Assembly (NCBI RefSeq): GCF_022870885.1
Contig: NZ_CP091509.1
Coordinates: 1,612,001 to 1,676,000, forward strand
Length of the DNA: 64,000 nucleotides
Origin: Neisseria dumasiana
Lineage (GTDB): Bacteria > Pseudomonadota > Gammaproteobacteria > Burkholderiales > Neisseriaceae
Direction of reading: 5' to 3'
The notes under the pieces were generated by a model. The model had not been told where the DNA came from, did not search any database, and saw nothing but the letters and a program-made list of their open reading frames with translations. Made by a program: the position numbers and the translations under genes. Positions 41,650 to 50,012 of this stretch are shown here, in pieces. How positions within the stretch are numbered: the first letter of the stretch is position 1; each line of letters starts with the position of its first letter.

Positions 41650-42717
41650 ATGAAAACATTTTCCCGATGGGACGAACCTATTTCCGCCGATGCTCCTGAA
41701 GGGGTGAATATCGAATACGACAGCCGCTTTCTGGAGCTGCAAAGTGCTGCCGAAGGCAAGCCCGAGCAACAATACGGCGACACCATTATTCCTGCGGAAG
41801 AACCGGATTGGGCAACGGTAGAGAAATTATGCAACCAATTACTGGCCGAATCGAAAGACCTGCGCGTCTTGGCTTATTACACGCAAGCTCTCACTGCCAA
41901 ACATGGGCTTGTCGGATTCTGCGCCGGCTGCGAAGCCGTTAAAGCCAATATTGATTCATATTGGGATTCGGTTTTCCCTAAGCTCGAAGATGAAGACGGT
42001 GAATACGACCCGTTTTACCGCATCAATGCGCTCAGTTCTTTTACTACGCTCGACGGCATCGTTAAAGAAATTTTTCCGTCCAAACTGCTGGTAAACGGGC
42101 TGACCCAGCAACCGGTTACCGTCAAAGAAGCGGTTTCGGTGTTACAAGGCAATGATCCGCAAAGCTATCCGGGCGGAAAAGACCGGCTGATGCTCGACAT
42201 CAGGGTAAGTGCCGACACCGGCAAGCCGGAATTGGTGGCTTTGATCCAAGCATTAGGCCATCTGAAAGACATCCAAAATACTTTCTCAACCAAGCTGCAA
42301 GACGAGCATTCCCTCAATTTCGAGGTCATTCAAAAGCCGCTCACCCTGATTCATAAAGCCGTCAATTACAACGACGGCAGCACACCGCAGCCGCAACAGG
42401 TAGAGCAAACAGACCACACAGCCGAAACTTCTGCCCCAACCGGCACACAAGAGCAAACGGCTTTCCAAGATGCCGATGCGTGGCGCCGTCTGAATATCAA
42501 AAACCGCGCCGATGTCGATTTGGCTTTGGAGAAAATCTGCGTCTATTTTGAAACCCTTGAGCCCAGCCACCCTGCCCCGCTGTTTATCCGCAGGGTGCAA
42601 CGCCTGATGAACATGGATTTCTACGACATCATGAAAGACATCAGTCCGGAAAGCATTGCCAATCTCGAAGTTTTAATCGGCAAGCCGGACGAAGAAACAG
42701 GAACTTCCGACGACTGA
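41650..42717 (+). CDS. tssA: type VI secretion protein TssA
   Basis: A 355-residue protein with the ImpA N-terminal domain (about residues 20-170: SRWDEPISADAPEGVNIEYD at the start, then DLRVLAYYTQALTAKHGL and YWDSVFPKLEDEDG), a Gln/Thr-rich linker (about 250-280) and a C-terminal helical domain (RADVDLALEKICVYFETLEP, then HPAPLFIRRVQRLMNMDFYD). TssA caps and primes sheath polymerisation at the baseplate. The ATG lies four bases after the tagF stop. Confidence 0.9.
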   Translation: MKTFSRWDEPISADAPEGVNIEYDSRFLELQSAAEGKPEQQYGDTIIPAEEPDWATVEKLCNQLLAESKDLRVLAYYTQALTAKHGLVGFCAGCEAVKANIDSYWDSVFPKLEDEDGEYDPFYRINALSSFTTLDGIVKEIFPSKLLVNGLTQQPVTVKEAVSVLQGNDPQSYPGGKDRLMLDIRVSADTGKPELVALIQALGHLKDIQNTFSTKLQDEHSLNFEVIQKPLTLIHKAVNYNDGSTPQPQQVEQTDHTAETSAPTGTQEQTAFQDADAWRRLNIKNRADVDLALEKICVYFETLEPSHPAPLFIRRVQRLMNMDFYDIMKDISPESIANLEVLIGKPDEETGTSDD

Positions 42718-42785
42718 AACGGTCTAGGATTAATGCACTAAAGTTTGTTGGAAAACAACTTTAACAATTTTAGAGGTTAGCGAAA

Positions 42786-43304
42786 ATGTCACGAAACAAA
42801 TCATCTGGTCAAAAGTTTATCGCCCGCAACCGGGCACCGCGCGTACAAATCGAGTACGACGTAGAGCTGTATGGTTCTGAGAAAAAAATCGAACTGCCGT
42901 TTGTAATGGGCGTGATGGCTGATTTGGTCGGCAAACCTGTCGAACCGCTTCCCGATTTGGCAGAACGCAAGTTTTTGGAAATCGACGTAGATAATTTCGA
43001 CGAGCGTATGAAAGCCCTCAAACCGCGCGTGGCCTTCAACGTGAAAAACACGCTTACCGGCGAAGGCAATTTGAACGTAGAACTCGAATTTGAAAGCATG
43101 GACGATTTCTCACCCGCCGCAGTAGCCAAAAAAGTAGAACCTCTAAACGAGCTTTTGCAAGCGCGCACGGAGCTTTCCAACCTGCTCTCATACATGGACG
43201 GCAAGAGCGGTGCGGAGGAATTGATCGGAAAAGTCTTGGGCGACAGCGAGCTGCTGAAAAGCCTTGCGGCCGCACCCAAAGCAACACCCAAAGACGGGCA
43301 GTAA
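42786..43304 (+). CDS. tssB: type VI sheath small subunit TssB (VipA)
   Basis: A 172-residue protein with the family signature: RAPRVQIEYDVELYGSEKKI at the start, LPFVMGVMADLVGKP, and FLEIDVDNFDERMKALKPRV. With TssC it forms the contractile sheath around the Hcp tube; on contraction the tube and spike are pushed out of the cell. Normal length for the family. GAGGTTAG precedes the ATG. tssC follows after 34 bases. Confidence 0.96.
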   Translation: MSRNKSSGQKFIARNRAPRVQIEYDVELYGSEKKIELPFVMGVMADLVGKPVEPLPDLAERKFLEIDVDNFDERMKALKPRVAFNVKNTLTGEGNLNVELEFESMDDFSPAAVAKKVEPLNELLQARTELSNLLSYMDGKSGAEELIGKVLGDSELLKSLAAAPKATPKDGQ

Positions 43305-43338
43305 TTTCGGATGAAAACCAATAAAGCGAGAGTGAATC

Positions 43339-44838
43339 ATGGCTGAAAAGCAATTAGATATCCAAGGGGGCGGCGGCGCGCAAACCGCGTTTGCAGCGAG
43401 CGAATTTGAACAGCTGCTGCAAAAAGAATTCAAACCCAAAACCGAAGAAGCCAAAAGTGCCGTAACCAATGCCGTAGCAACATTGGCGCAACAAGCCTTG
43501 CAAAATGTCGTTACGATTTCAGACGACACTTATCAAACCATCGAAGCAATCATTGCCGAACTCGACAGAAAACTTTCCGAACAAATCAATCTGATTCTGC
43601 ACCACGAAGATTTTCAAAAGCTGGAAGGCGAATGGCGCGGTTTGCATCATTTGGTTACCAATACCGAAACCGACACCCTGCTGAAAATCAAAGTATTGCC
43701 GATTTCTAAAAAAGAAGTCGCCCGCAACCTGAAGCGCTTTAAAGGCACGGCTTGGGATCAAAGCCCGCTGTTCAAACGCATTTACGAAGAAGAATACGGC
43801 CAGTTCGGCGGCGAACCTTTCGGCTGCTTGGTTGGCGACTATTATTTCGACCATTCCGCACCCGATGTGGAAATGCTCAGCAGTCTCGAAAAAATTGCCG
43901 CAGCCGCACACTGCCCGTTTATCGCCGGCGCATCGCCCAAACTGATGCAGATGGAATCTTGGCAGGAATTGGCCAATCCGCGCGACTTAAGCAAAATCTT
44001 CCAAAACGCCGAATACGCACCGTGGCGCAGCTTGCGTGATTCCGAAGATTCACGCTACATCGGCTTGGCCTTACCGCGTTTCTTGTCGCGCCTGCCTTAT
44101 GGTGCCGGCACCAATCCTGTGGACGAATTCGATTTTGAAGAAGAAACCGAAGGCGCGGATCACAACAAATACACTTGGGCCAACGCAGCCTATGCGATGG
44201 CGGTAAACATCAACCGCTCGTTCAAATACTACGGTTGGTGTACTTCTATCCGCGGCGTGGAATCCGGCGGTATCGTTGAAAACCTGCCCTGTCACACCTT
44301 CCCGACCGACGACGGCGGCGTGGACATGAAATGCCCGACAGAAATCGCCATCAGCGACCGTCGCGAAGCCGAGCTGGCAGCATTGGGCTTTATGCCGCTG
44401 ATCCACCGCAAAAATACCGATTTGGCAGCGTTTATCGGCGCACAATCCCTGCACAAGCCTGCCGAATATTATGATCCCGATGCTACGGCCAATGCCCGTT
44501 TGTCCGCCCGCCTGCCTTATCTGTTTGCATGCTGCCGCTTCGCCCACTATCTGAAATGTATCGTGCGCGACAAAGTCGGCTCTTTCCGCGAACGCGAAGA
44601 CATGGAACGCTGGCTTAACGAATGGATTATGAATTATGTAGACGGCGACCCGATTAACTCTACCCAAGAAACAAAAGCCCGCAAACCGTTGGCGGCGGCG
44701 GAAGTAGTGGTTGAAGAAGTGGAAGACAACCCCGGATACTACACTTCCAAATTCTTCCTGCGTCCGCACTACCAACTTGAGGGGCTTACCGTTTCATTGC
44801 GCTTGGTTTCCAAACTGCCTTCGGCTAAACAGGAATAG
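43339..44838 (+). CDS. tssC: type VI sheath large subunit TssC (VipB)
   Basis: A 499-residue protein with the TssC core: LEGEWRGLHHLVTNTETDTL, FGCLVGDYYFDH, and WRSLRDSEDSRYIGLALPRF. The C-terminal part with ERWLNEWIMNYVDGDP is where ClpV normally docks via TssB/TssC helices. It co-assembles with TssB into the sheath. Family-typical length. Hcp follows after a short gap with its own strong ribosome-binding site. Confidence 0.96.
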   Translation: MAEKQLDIQGGGGAQTAFAASEFEQLLQKEFKPKTEEAKSAVTNAVATLAQQALQNVVTISDDTYQTIEAIIAELDRKLSEQINLILHHEDFQKLEGEWRGLHHLVTNTETDTLLKIKVLPISKKEVARNLKRFKGTAWDQSPLFKRIYEEEYGQFGGEPFGCLVGDYYFDHSAPDVEMLSSLEKIAAAAHCPFIAGASPKLMQMESWQELANPRDLSKIFQNAEYAPWRSLRDSEDSRYIGLALPRFLSRLPYGAGTNPVDEFDFEEETEGADHNKYTWANAAYAMAVNINRSFKYYGWCTSIRGVESGGIVENLPCHTFPTDDGGVDMKCPTEIAISDRREAELAALGFMPLIHRKNTDLAAFIGAQSLHKPAEYYDPDATANARLSARLPYLFACCRFAHYLKCIVRDKVGSFREREDMERWLNEWIMNYVDGDPINSTQETKARKPLAAAEVVVEEVEDNPGYYTSKFFLRPHYQLEGLTVSLRLVSKLPSAKQE

Positions 44839-44917
44839 TCGGGTTTGGTTTATTTAGTCGGGCATACTCGTGCCCTGTTGTCTGATCGCTTAAATTTCTT
44901 AACAAGGAGAGTAAAAC

Positions 44918-45400
44918 ATGGCTATTGATATGTTCATGAAAGTTGAAGGTGTAAACGGCGAATCAAAAGATGCCAACCACAAAGACTGGACCAATATCGA
45001 AAGTTTCGACTGGGGTGCCGAACAACCCGGTTCGATGACCAGCGGCGGCGGCGGCGGTGCCGGCAAAGTGAATTTTAACGACTTGACCGTAGTGGCCGCC
45101 ATCGACAAAGCCGCTCCGACCATTCTGAAAAACTGTGCTACCGGCCAACACTTGAGCAAAGTAGAAATCTCCGTGTGCAAAGCCGGCGGCGAGCAAATCG
45201 AATATTCGCGCACCACATTGGAAGACGTTTTGGTAACCGGTGTGAAATTCATCGGCGTACAAGGCAATGACGCGCTGAAAATGCGTTACTCATTCCAAGC
45301 TGCCAAAGTGAAAAACCAATATTGGGAACAAACCGATAAAGGTTCCAAAGGCGCCGAAGTTCAGATGGCCTTCAACATCAAAGAAAATAAATCTGCATAA
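44918..45400 (+). CDS. hcp: type VI tube protein Hcp (TssD)
   Basis: A 160-residue protein of the Hcp family: AIDMFMKVEGVNGESKDANH at the start, then IESFDWGAEQPGSMTSGGGG, and LVTGVKFIGVQGNDALKMRY-like strands near the end. Hexameric rings stack into the inner tube and act as chaperone for some effectors. AAGGAGAG before the ATG is the strongest ribosome-binding site of the operon. A hairpin terminator 23 bases past the stop (45424-45458) should keep Hcp levels above those of the downstream genes. Confidence 0.96.
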   Translation: MAIDMFMKVEGVNGESKDANHKDWTNIESFDWGAEQPGSMTSGGGGGAGKVNFNDLTVVAAIDKAAPTILKNCATGQHLSKVEISVCKAGGEQIEYSRTTLEDVLVTGVKFIGVQGNDALKMRYSFQAAKVKNQYWEQTDKGSKGAEVQMAFNIKENKSA

Positions 45401-45423
45401 TCTTTATGTACGTTTAGTTGGAG

Positions 45424-45458
45424 AAGCCTGGCTTAAAAGGCGTTTTAAGTCAGGCTTT
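45424..45458 (+). terminator. attenuating terminator directly after hcp
   Basis: AAGCCTGGCTTAAAA (45424-45438), loop GGCG, TTTTAAGTCAGGCTT (45443-45457), with one G-U pair and only three T at the end. A long stem with a weak tail suggests partial termination inside the operon. Confidence 0.75.
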
Positions 45459-45472
45459 ACATATATACACTT

Positions 45473-45484
45473 TTCAGACGGCCT
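45473..45484 (-). repeat. DNA uptake sequence after hcp
   Basis: A perfect copy in reverse orientation (TTCAGACGGCCT), unpaired with any second copy. Confidence 0.9.
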
Positions 45485-45560
45485 CTACCCTTCTTGAAAA
45501 GTTGATTCGGGCTTTCGCTCTTACTGCACTTTCTACAAAAATAAACAAGGAGTTGCTGAG

Positions 45561-46376
45561 ATGGATTTGAAAACTAAATTATCGGACATGATTGAACTGG
45601 TGCGTTCAAATCCCGACAATCAGGAACACCGTTTGGCATTGATTCAATATCTCTGCCTGTGCGCAAAATGGGATCAGGCGCTGAAACAGATCGGGCAATA
45701 CCAAAAGCTCTTCCCCAACACCCAAAAGCCCCTGATGCTCTACCTCATTGAAAACATCGAAGCAGAAATGCGCCGCCAAGCCGTTTTAGCGGCACAGCAA
45801 AAGCCGAAAACGCTGGAACAGCACGCCGGCAAGCTCGATATTCTGCAAAAACAACTCTCTTTGGTCGCCCATGTGGCAGAACAAAAAGGCGCGGCCCTTG
45901 CCGACGGCTATGCCGCTTTATCCGACGACATCGACGAAACACCGGTAAACATTACCTATCTTCTGACAGACAAATCGGTTGCCGATGCATCCGGCAGCTG
46001 GATCATAGACGGCGACGTGCGCACCGCTTTCGTTTACGAATACTTCTACCGCGGTCAATACTACTGGCAAACTTGGGGCTCCATCGAAAGCATTTCTTTC
46101 AAAGCACCCGCCTCCTTGCTCGACGTGATTTGGAGGCCGTCTGAAATCACATTCAGCCACGGCGAATGCATCCAATGCACCAGCCCCGCCCGCTATGCCG
46201 TTTTACCCGAGGCAGAATCGGAATGGTCGGATCTGCTGCTGCAATGCGCGCAAACCGACTGGGTTGAAGCGGCAGACCAGCTTTTCACCGGCATCGGCCA
46301 GAAGATGCTGTACACCGACAACCACGATTTCGGCCTGTTGGATATTCGCAGCATTAAATTCGGGCAACACCGTTAA
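45561..46376 (+). CDS. tagJ: type VI accessory protein TagJ (ImpE family)
   Basis: A 271-residue protein. The N-terminus is a TPR-like superhelix (EHRLALIQYLCLCAKWDQAL, then YLIENIEAEMRRQAVLAAQQ). The C-terminal half has the ImpE fold region with YWQTWGSIESISFKAP and a final LLDIRSIKFG. TagJ binds TssB and modulates sheath disassembly. It is present only in some type VI lineages, so it helps typing. AAGGAGTTG precedes the ATG. Confidence 0.85.
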   Translation: MDLKTKLSDMIELVRSNPDNQEHRLALIQYLCLCAKWDQALKQIGQYQKLFPNTQKPLMLYLIENIEAEMRRQAVLAAQQKPKTLEQHAGKLDILQKQLSLVAHVAEQKGAALADGYAALSDDIDETPVNITYLLTDKSVADASGSWIIDGDVRTAFVYEYFYRGQYYWQTWGSIESISFKAPASLLDVIWRPSEITFSHGECIQCTSPARYAVLPEAESEWSDLLLQCAQTDWVEAADQLFTGIGQKMLYTDNHDFGLLDIRSIKFGQHR

Positions 46377-46408
46377 ACCCACCCATCCGTCAGCCACGGC
46401 AATTAATC

Positions 46409-46924
46409 ATGTCGCCATTCAAAAACCAACTGCTGCCCTCTTTGTTCGACAGACTCACCGACGAAGAGCCGCGCAAAAAAAAAGAAGCACGACCCGATCA
46501 GGCCATCAATCTTGACCAATATCGGCAAGCCGTGCTGCGCGATATTCTTTACCTGCTGAACACCTGCAACCTGCAAGCGGAAACCATGGAGCAACACCTG
46601 CCCGCAAACGTGCGTTCTTCCACGCTCAACTACGGCATTCCGCCCCTTTCCGGCGTTAATTTTTCCGACATAGAATGGCAGGACGTGGAGCAAAACATCA
46701 AGCAAGCCATTCTCGATTTCGAACCGCGGCTCGACAACAAATCGCTGCAAGTGATTGTGAACACCGAAGACGATGACGACGATGCCTTGCACAACAAACT
46801 GATTATTGAAATCAAAGGCCATCTGAAACTCAACCCTTATCCAAAAGAATTCCTGCTGCGAACCAGCATGGATATCGAAACCGGGCTGTTTAATTTATTA
46901 GAAGGGGGAACGGGCCGTGAATAA
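46409..46924 (+). CDS. tssE: type VI baseplate protein TssE (gp25-like)
   Basis: A 171-residue protein with the phage gp25 baseplate-wedge pattern: LPSLFDRLTDEEPRKKKEAR at the N-terminus, the STLNYGIPPLSGVNF motif, and IKQAILDFEPRLDNKSLQV. It ends near the TssF start, with an 8-base overlap. TssE forms the wedge with TssF, TssG and TssK. Nine consecutive A (46475-46483) encode the Lys run near residue 25. Confidence 0.93.
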   Translation: MSPFKNQLLPSLFDRLTDEEPRKKKEARPDQAINLDQYRQAVLRDILYLLNTCNLQAETMEQHLPANVRSSTLNYGIPPLSGVNFSDIEWQDVEQNIKQAILDFEPRLDNKSLQVIVNTEDDDDDALHNKLIIEIKGHLKLNPYPKEFLLRTSMDIETGLFNLLEGGTGRE

Positions 46925-48893
46925 CAAATTACTGTCTTATTACAATAAAGAACTGGCCTTCCTGAAAGAAATGGGCAGGGAGTTTGCGCTCAAATATCCC
47001 AAAGTGGCTTCCCGACTGGCCTTAGATACTTCCGACATTCCCGACCCTTACGTCGAACGGCTGCTGGAAGGCGTGAGCTTTCTCACCGCCCGCACCCAGC
47101 TTAAACTGGATGCGGAATATCCCCGTTTCGTGCAAAGAATTTTAGAAGTCGTTTACCCCGACTTCATCAACCAAAAACCGGCGGCAGCCATTGTCAATTT
47201 AGAGCCCGCCGGCCAATACAACGCCGATGTTATCAATCTGCTGGAGCGAGGCAGAATATTGAGGTCGCTGCCGATTGACGAATTCAAGGTAAGCTGCCCG
47301 TTTTCGGTAACCAAAACCACCGAAATCCTGCCGCTGCGTATAGAAAAAGCCAAATATACCGATTCGCTCGGCTATTTGCCGGGTGCGCTTCCCATGCTCA
47401 AACTCTCTTCCGGCAAAAAAGTGCAATCCGCCCTGCGCTTGGATTTTTCGCTCAGCGTGCCCGGGGCGTGTTCGCAAATGCTGCCGGACACATTGCCTGT
47501 ATTTTTAGGCACGGAGCTTTCCAAGTCGTCTTCTTTGCTGTTCCTGCTGGCTTCCGAATGCGTGGGCGTAGTCTGCCACAGTTATGAAAACCCCAAACAA
47601 TGGCACTTCCTGCTGCCGTCCAAACCGGAACACAGCGGATTTAGCGAAGACGAAGCCTTGTCTTTCAATCTGGACAAATCGGTCAGCGCGTTTCGGATTC
47701 TTCAGGAATATGCGCGGTTGCCGGAAAAATTCCTGTTTATTGCCCAAAAAGATATCAAGCAAGCTGTCCAGCAGGCCGAAAAAGAAGGCCATCTGCCCAA
47801 AGTGCCCGAACAGTTGGAAGAAATCGTGAGCGATAAGGGCATCAATAAAAAAATCATCACTTACCGCAAACGCTATTTCAGCCTTTCATTTTTGTTCAGC
47901 CACAAAATATCCGAACTGACGGAGCTGGTCGGCGTGGAAGATTTTTCCGTAAACGCCGTGCCGGTTGTGAATCTATTCAGAAAAAAGAGCGCGCGCTTCC
48001 CCGTGAACATCCAAGATCGGGAACACCATGTCGTTATCGACCGCACCCAGCCGCTGAATTACGAAGTCCACTCTATCGAGCAGGTAAAAGGCTTCGACAC
48101 CAACAACCGCCAAACCGTGGTTTTTTCGCCGATGTACAAAGCGCCGGATATGGGTTTGTTTCCCGAAACGCAAACCCAACACGCTTATTTTTCGGCACGG
48201 CGGGCAGACAGGATGCCGTCTGAAAACGCCGTTAAAAACGGTTTCCGCTCTTCCTATCTGGGCAGCGAAGTGTTTTTGTCGCTGGCCGACAATAAAGACT
48301 ACGCCTTCAATTCAGGCATCCAGCACCTTTCCGTCGATGCTTGGTGTACCAGCAGGGATTTACCGCTGATGATGCCGCGTGATGGCGAGTCGGATTTCCT
48401 AATCGAAGGCTTTTTGCCGGTCAGCTCGATCAAACTGATTTCTAAACTGACACGGCCTCTTGCGGCGGTGAGCGAAGACAGAACGCTTTGGCCGTTTTTA
48501 AACCAATTGAGCCTGAACTATCTGTCGCTGCTGAACACCGACCAAGAAGATGCCCCCGTTACCTTGAAAGAATTATTGATGGTGTTTGTTTCTTCCGAAA
48601 ACGATTTGCTGAAGAAACAGATTGAATCGATCACGCGGGTGGACACCACCGTCGTGAATAAGGTGGTTCGCCATCACGGCACCGCCGCTCCCGTGCGCGG
48701 CATCAAAATCACCGTTACGCTCGACGACGCACAATTGGGCGGCATCCATCCCTTTCTGTTCGGCTCGGTTTTAAACCATTATTTCCGGCGCTTGGTGTCG
48801 ATCAACTCATTTATACAACTGCAAATCGACACGCTCCAACAAGGGCATGTGGCCACGTGGCCGACCGCGGTTGGAGAAAGGGTGGTCATATGA
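46917..48893 (+). CDS. tssF: type VI baseplate protein TssF
   Basis: A 658-residue protein with the conserved TssF opening: LLSYYNKELAFLKEMGREFA and YPKVASRLALDTSDIPDPYV. The later motif YLGSEVFLSLADNKDY and C-terminal GGIHPFLFGSVLNHYFRR also fit. It is the largest wedge protein. It starts with GTG inside the tssE gene (8-base overlap, GGGGG ribosome-binding site) and its stop overlaps the tssG ATG. An uptake-like ATGCCGTCTGAA (around 48212) lies within the gene. Confidence 0.95.
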   Translation: MNNKLLSYYNKELAFLKEMGREFALKYPKVASRLALDTSDIPDPYVERLLEGVSFLTARTQLKLDAEYPRFVQRILEVVYPDFINQKPAAAIVNLEPAGQYNADVINLLERGRILRSLPIDEFKVSCPFSVTKTTEILPLRIEKAKYTDSLGYLPGALPMLKLSSGKKVQSALRLDFSLSVPGACSQMLPDTLPVFLGTELSKSSSLLFLLASECVGVVCHSYENPKQWHFLLPSKPEHSGFSEDEALSFNLDKSVSAFRILQEYARLPEKFLFIAQKDIKQAVQQAEKEGHLPKVPEQLEEIVSDKGINKKIITYRKRYFSLSFLFSHKISELTELVGVEDFSVNAVPVVNLFRKKSARFPVNIQDREHHVVIDRTQPLNYEVHSIEQVKGFDTNNRQTVVFSPMYKAPDMGLFPETQTQHAYFSARRADRMPSENAVKNGFRSSYLGSEVFLSLADNKDYAFNSGIQHLSVDAWCTSRDLPLMMPRDGESDFLIEGFLPVSSIKLISKLTRPLAAVSEDRTLWPFLNQLSLNYLSLLNTDQEDAPVTLKELLMVFVSSENDLLKKQIESITRVDTTVVNKVVRHHGTAAPVRGIKITVTLDDAQLGGIHPFLFGSVLNHYFRRLVSINSFIQLQIDTLQQGHVATWPTAVGERVVI

Positions 48894-49930
48894 ATCCGGT
48901 TAACGTGCAAACGGATTTCGGCGACCCGCTGGACGATGCTTGGGATGAAAAACTCACCGGCTTTTTAAACAAAGTCGCCTCCCAACCGTATAAATATGAC
49001 TACTTTGCACTCTTGCGCCAGCTTGAGTCGGTTAAGTTTATTACCGGCGGCAAAATGTTGGGCAAAGCCGTCAGCCCGAAAATGGAAAAAATCAGAATCC
49101 GCCAAGAGCCTTCACTTATTTTTTCCCCGCGCAACATCCAATCAGTAACGTTATCGCCCCATTATGCGGAAATTTCCATCAACGGCTTCGGTTTGTTCGG
49201 CCCTTCCGGCCCCTTGCCCCTGCATTTGACTGAATATGCCTACGAGCGCCAACATCAGCACGGCGACCGCACATGGACGGGCTTTGCCAATATGCTGCAA
49301 CACCGTTTAGCGGTCTTGTTTTATCGGGCATGGGCCAACGCGCAGAGCATTACTTCTTTAGACAAAAACGCCGACGACCGCTTCGGCAGATACATCGCCA
49401 GCTTCAACGGCCTGAATACCCCGCCCATACACAACGAAGGCCTGATTCACGAATTTGCCAAGCGTTATTTTGCCGGTTTGCTGATGAAGCAAAGCCGCTC
49501 CGCCGCCAACCTGCAACAGTTGCTCAACCGCTATTTCAAAGCGCCCGTTACCATTCAAACCAATGTCGGATACTGGGTTGAAGTTACCGAGGAAAAAACG
49601 CAAATCGGCGCAACGGGCGGCTATACGCTGGGAGAAGGTTTGCTGCTGGGCGACAAACTTTACGATGTTCAAAGCAAATTCCGCATCATCATCGGCCCGC
49701 TGACTCTGCCGGCCTACCGGTCGTTTTTTAAAGACGGCACCAACACCGCCCGCCTGCGGGAATGGGTGCGCCTGTTTGCCGCAGACGAATACGAATGGGA
49801 CATACAGCCCGTTTTGATGCAAAAAGAAGTTCCCCCGATGGATTTGGGCGGGCAAACCCAGCTCGGCTTGTCGACTTGGCTGGGCAATGTTTCCCGCGAC
49901 GCTGAAGACTTAATCGTCAGCAACCGTTAA
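48890..49930 (+). CDS. tssG: type VI baseplate protein TssG
   Basis: A 346-residue protein with the TssG signature: YDYFALLRQLESV, IRIRQEPSLIFSPRNIQSVT, and NGFGLFGPSGPLPLHLTEYA, followed by FWHRLAVLFYRAWANAQ-type sequence (here QHRLAVLFYRAWANA). It completes the wedge with TssF. The ATG at 48890 overlaps the tssF stop (ATGA); the in-frame ATG at 48857 would overlap tssF by 37 bases and is less likely. A lone uptake sequence follows (49940-49951). Confidence 0.93.
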   Translation: MNPVNVQTDFGDPLDDAWDEKLTGFLNKVASQPYKYDYFALLRQLESVKFITGGKMLGKAVSPKMEKIRIRQEPSLIFSPRNIQSVTLSPHYAEISINGFGLFGPSGPLPLHLTEYAYERQHQHGDRTWTGFANMLQHRLAVLFYRAWANAQSITSLDKNADDRFGRYIASFNGLNTPPIHNEGLIHEFAKRYFAGLLMKQSRSAANLQQLLNRYFKAPVTIQTNVGYWVEVTEEKTQIGATGGYTLGEGLLLGDKLYDVQSKFRIIIGPLTLPAYRSFFKDGTNTARLREWVRLFAADEYEWDIQPVLMQKEVPPMDLGGQTQLGLSTWLGNVSRDAEDLIVSNR

Positions 49931-49939
49931 ACGGCTTTT

Positions 49940-49951
49940 TTCAGACGGCCT
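49940..49951 (-). repeat. DNA uptake sequence between tssG and tssH
   Basis: A perfect copy in reverse orientation (TTCAGACGGCCT), preceded by a run of six T. Confidence 0.9.
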
Positions 49952-50012
49952 CATCCTGATAAAAGCCTCTTACAAACCGTTTTGGACATGTTGGATTATT
50001 TAAGGAAATCTT

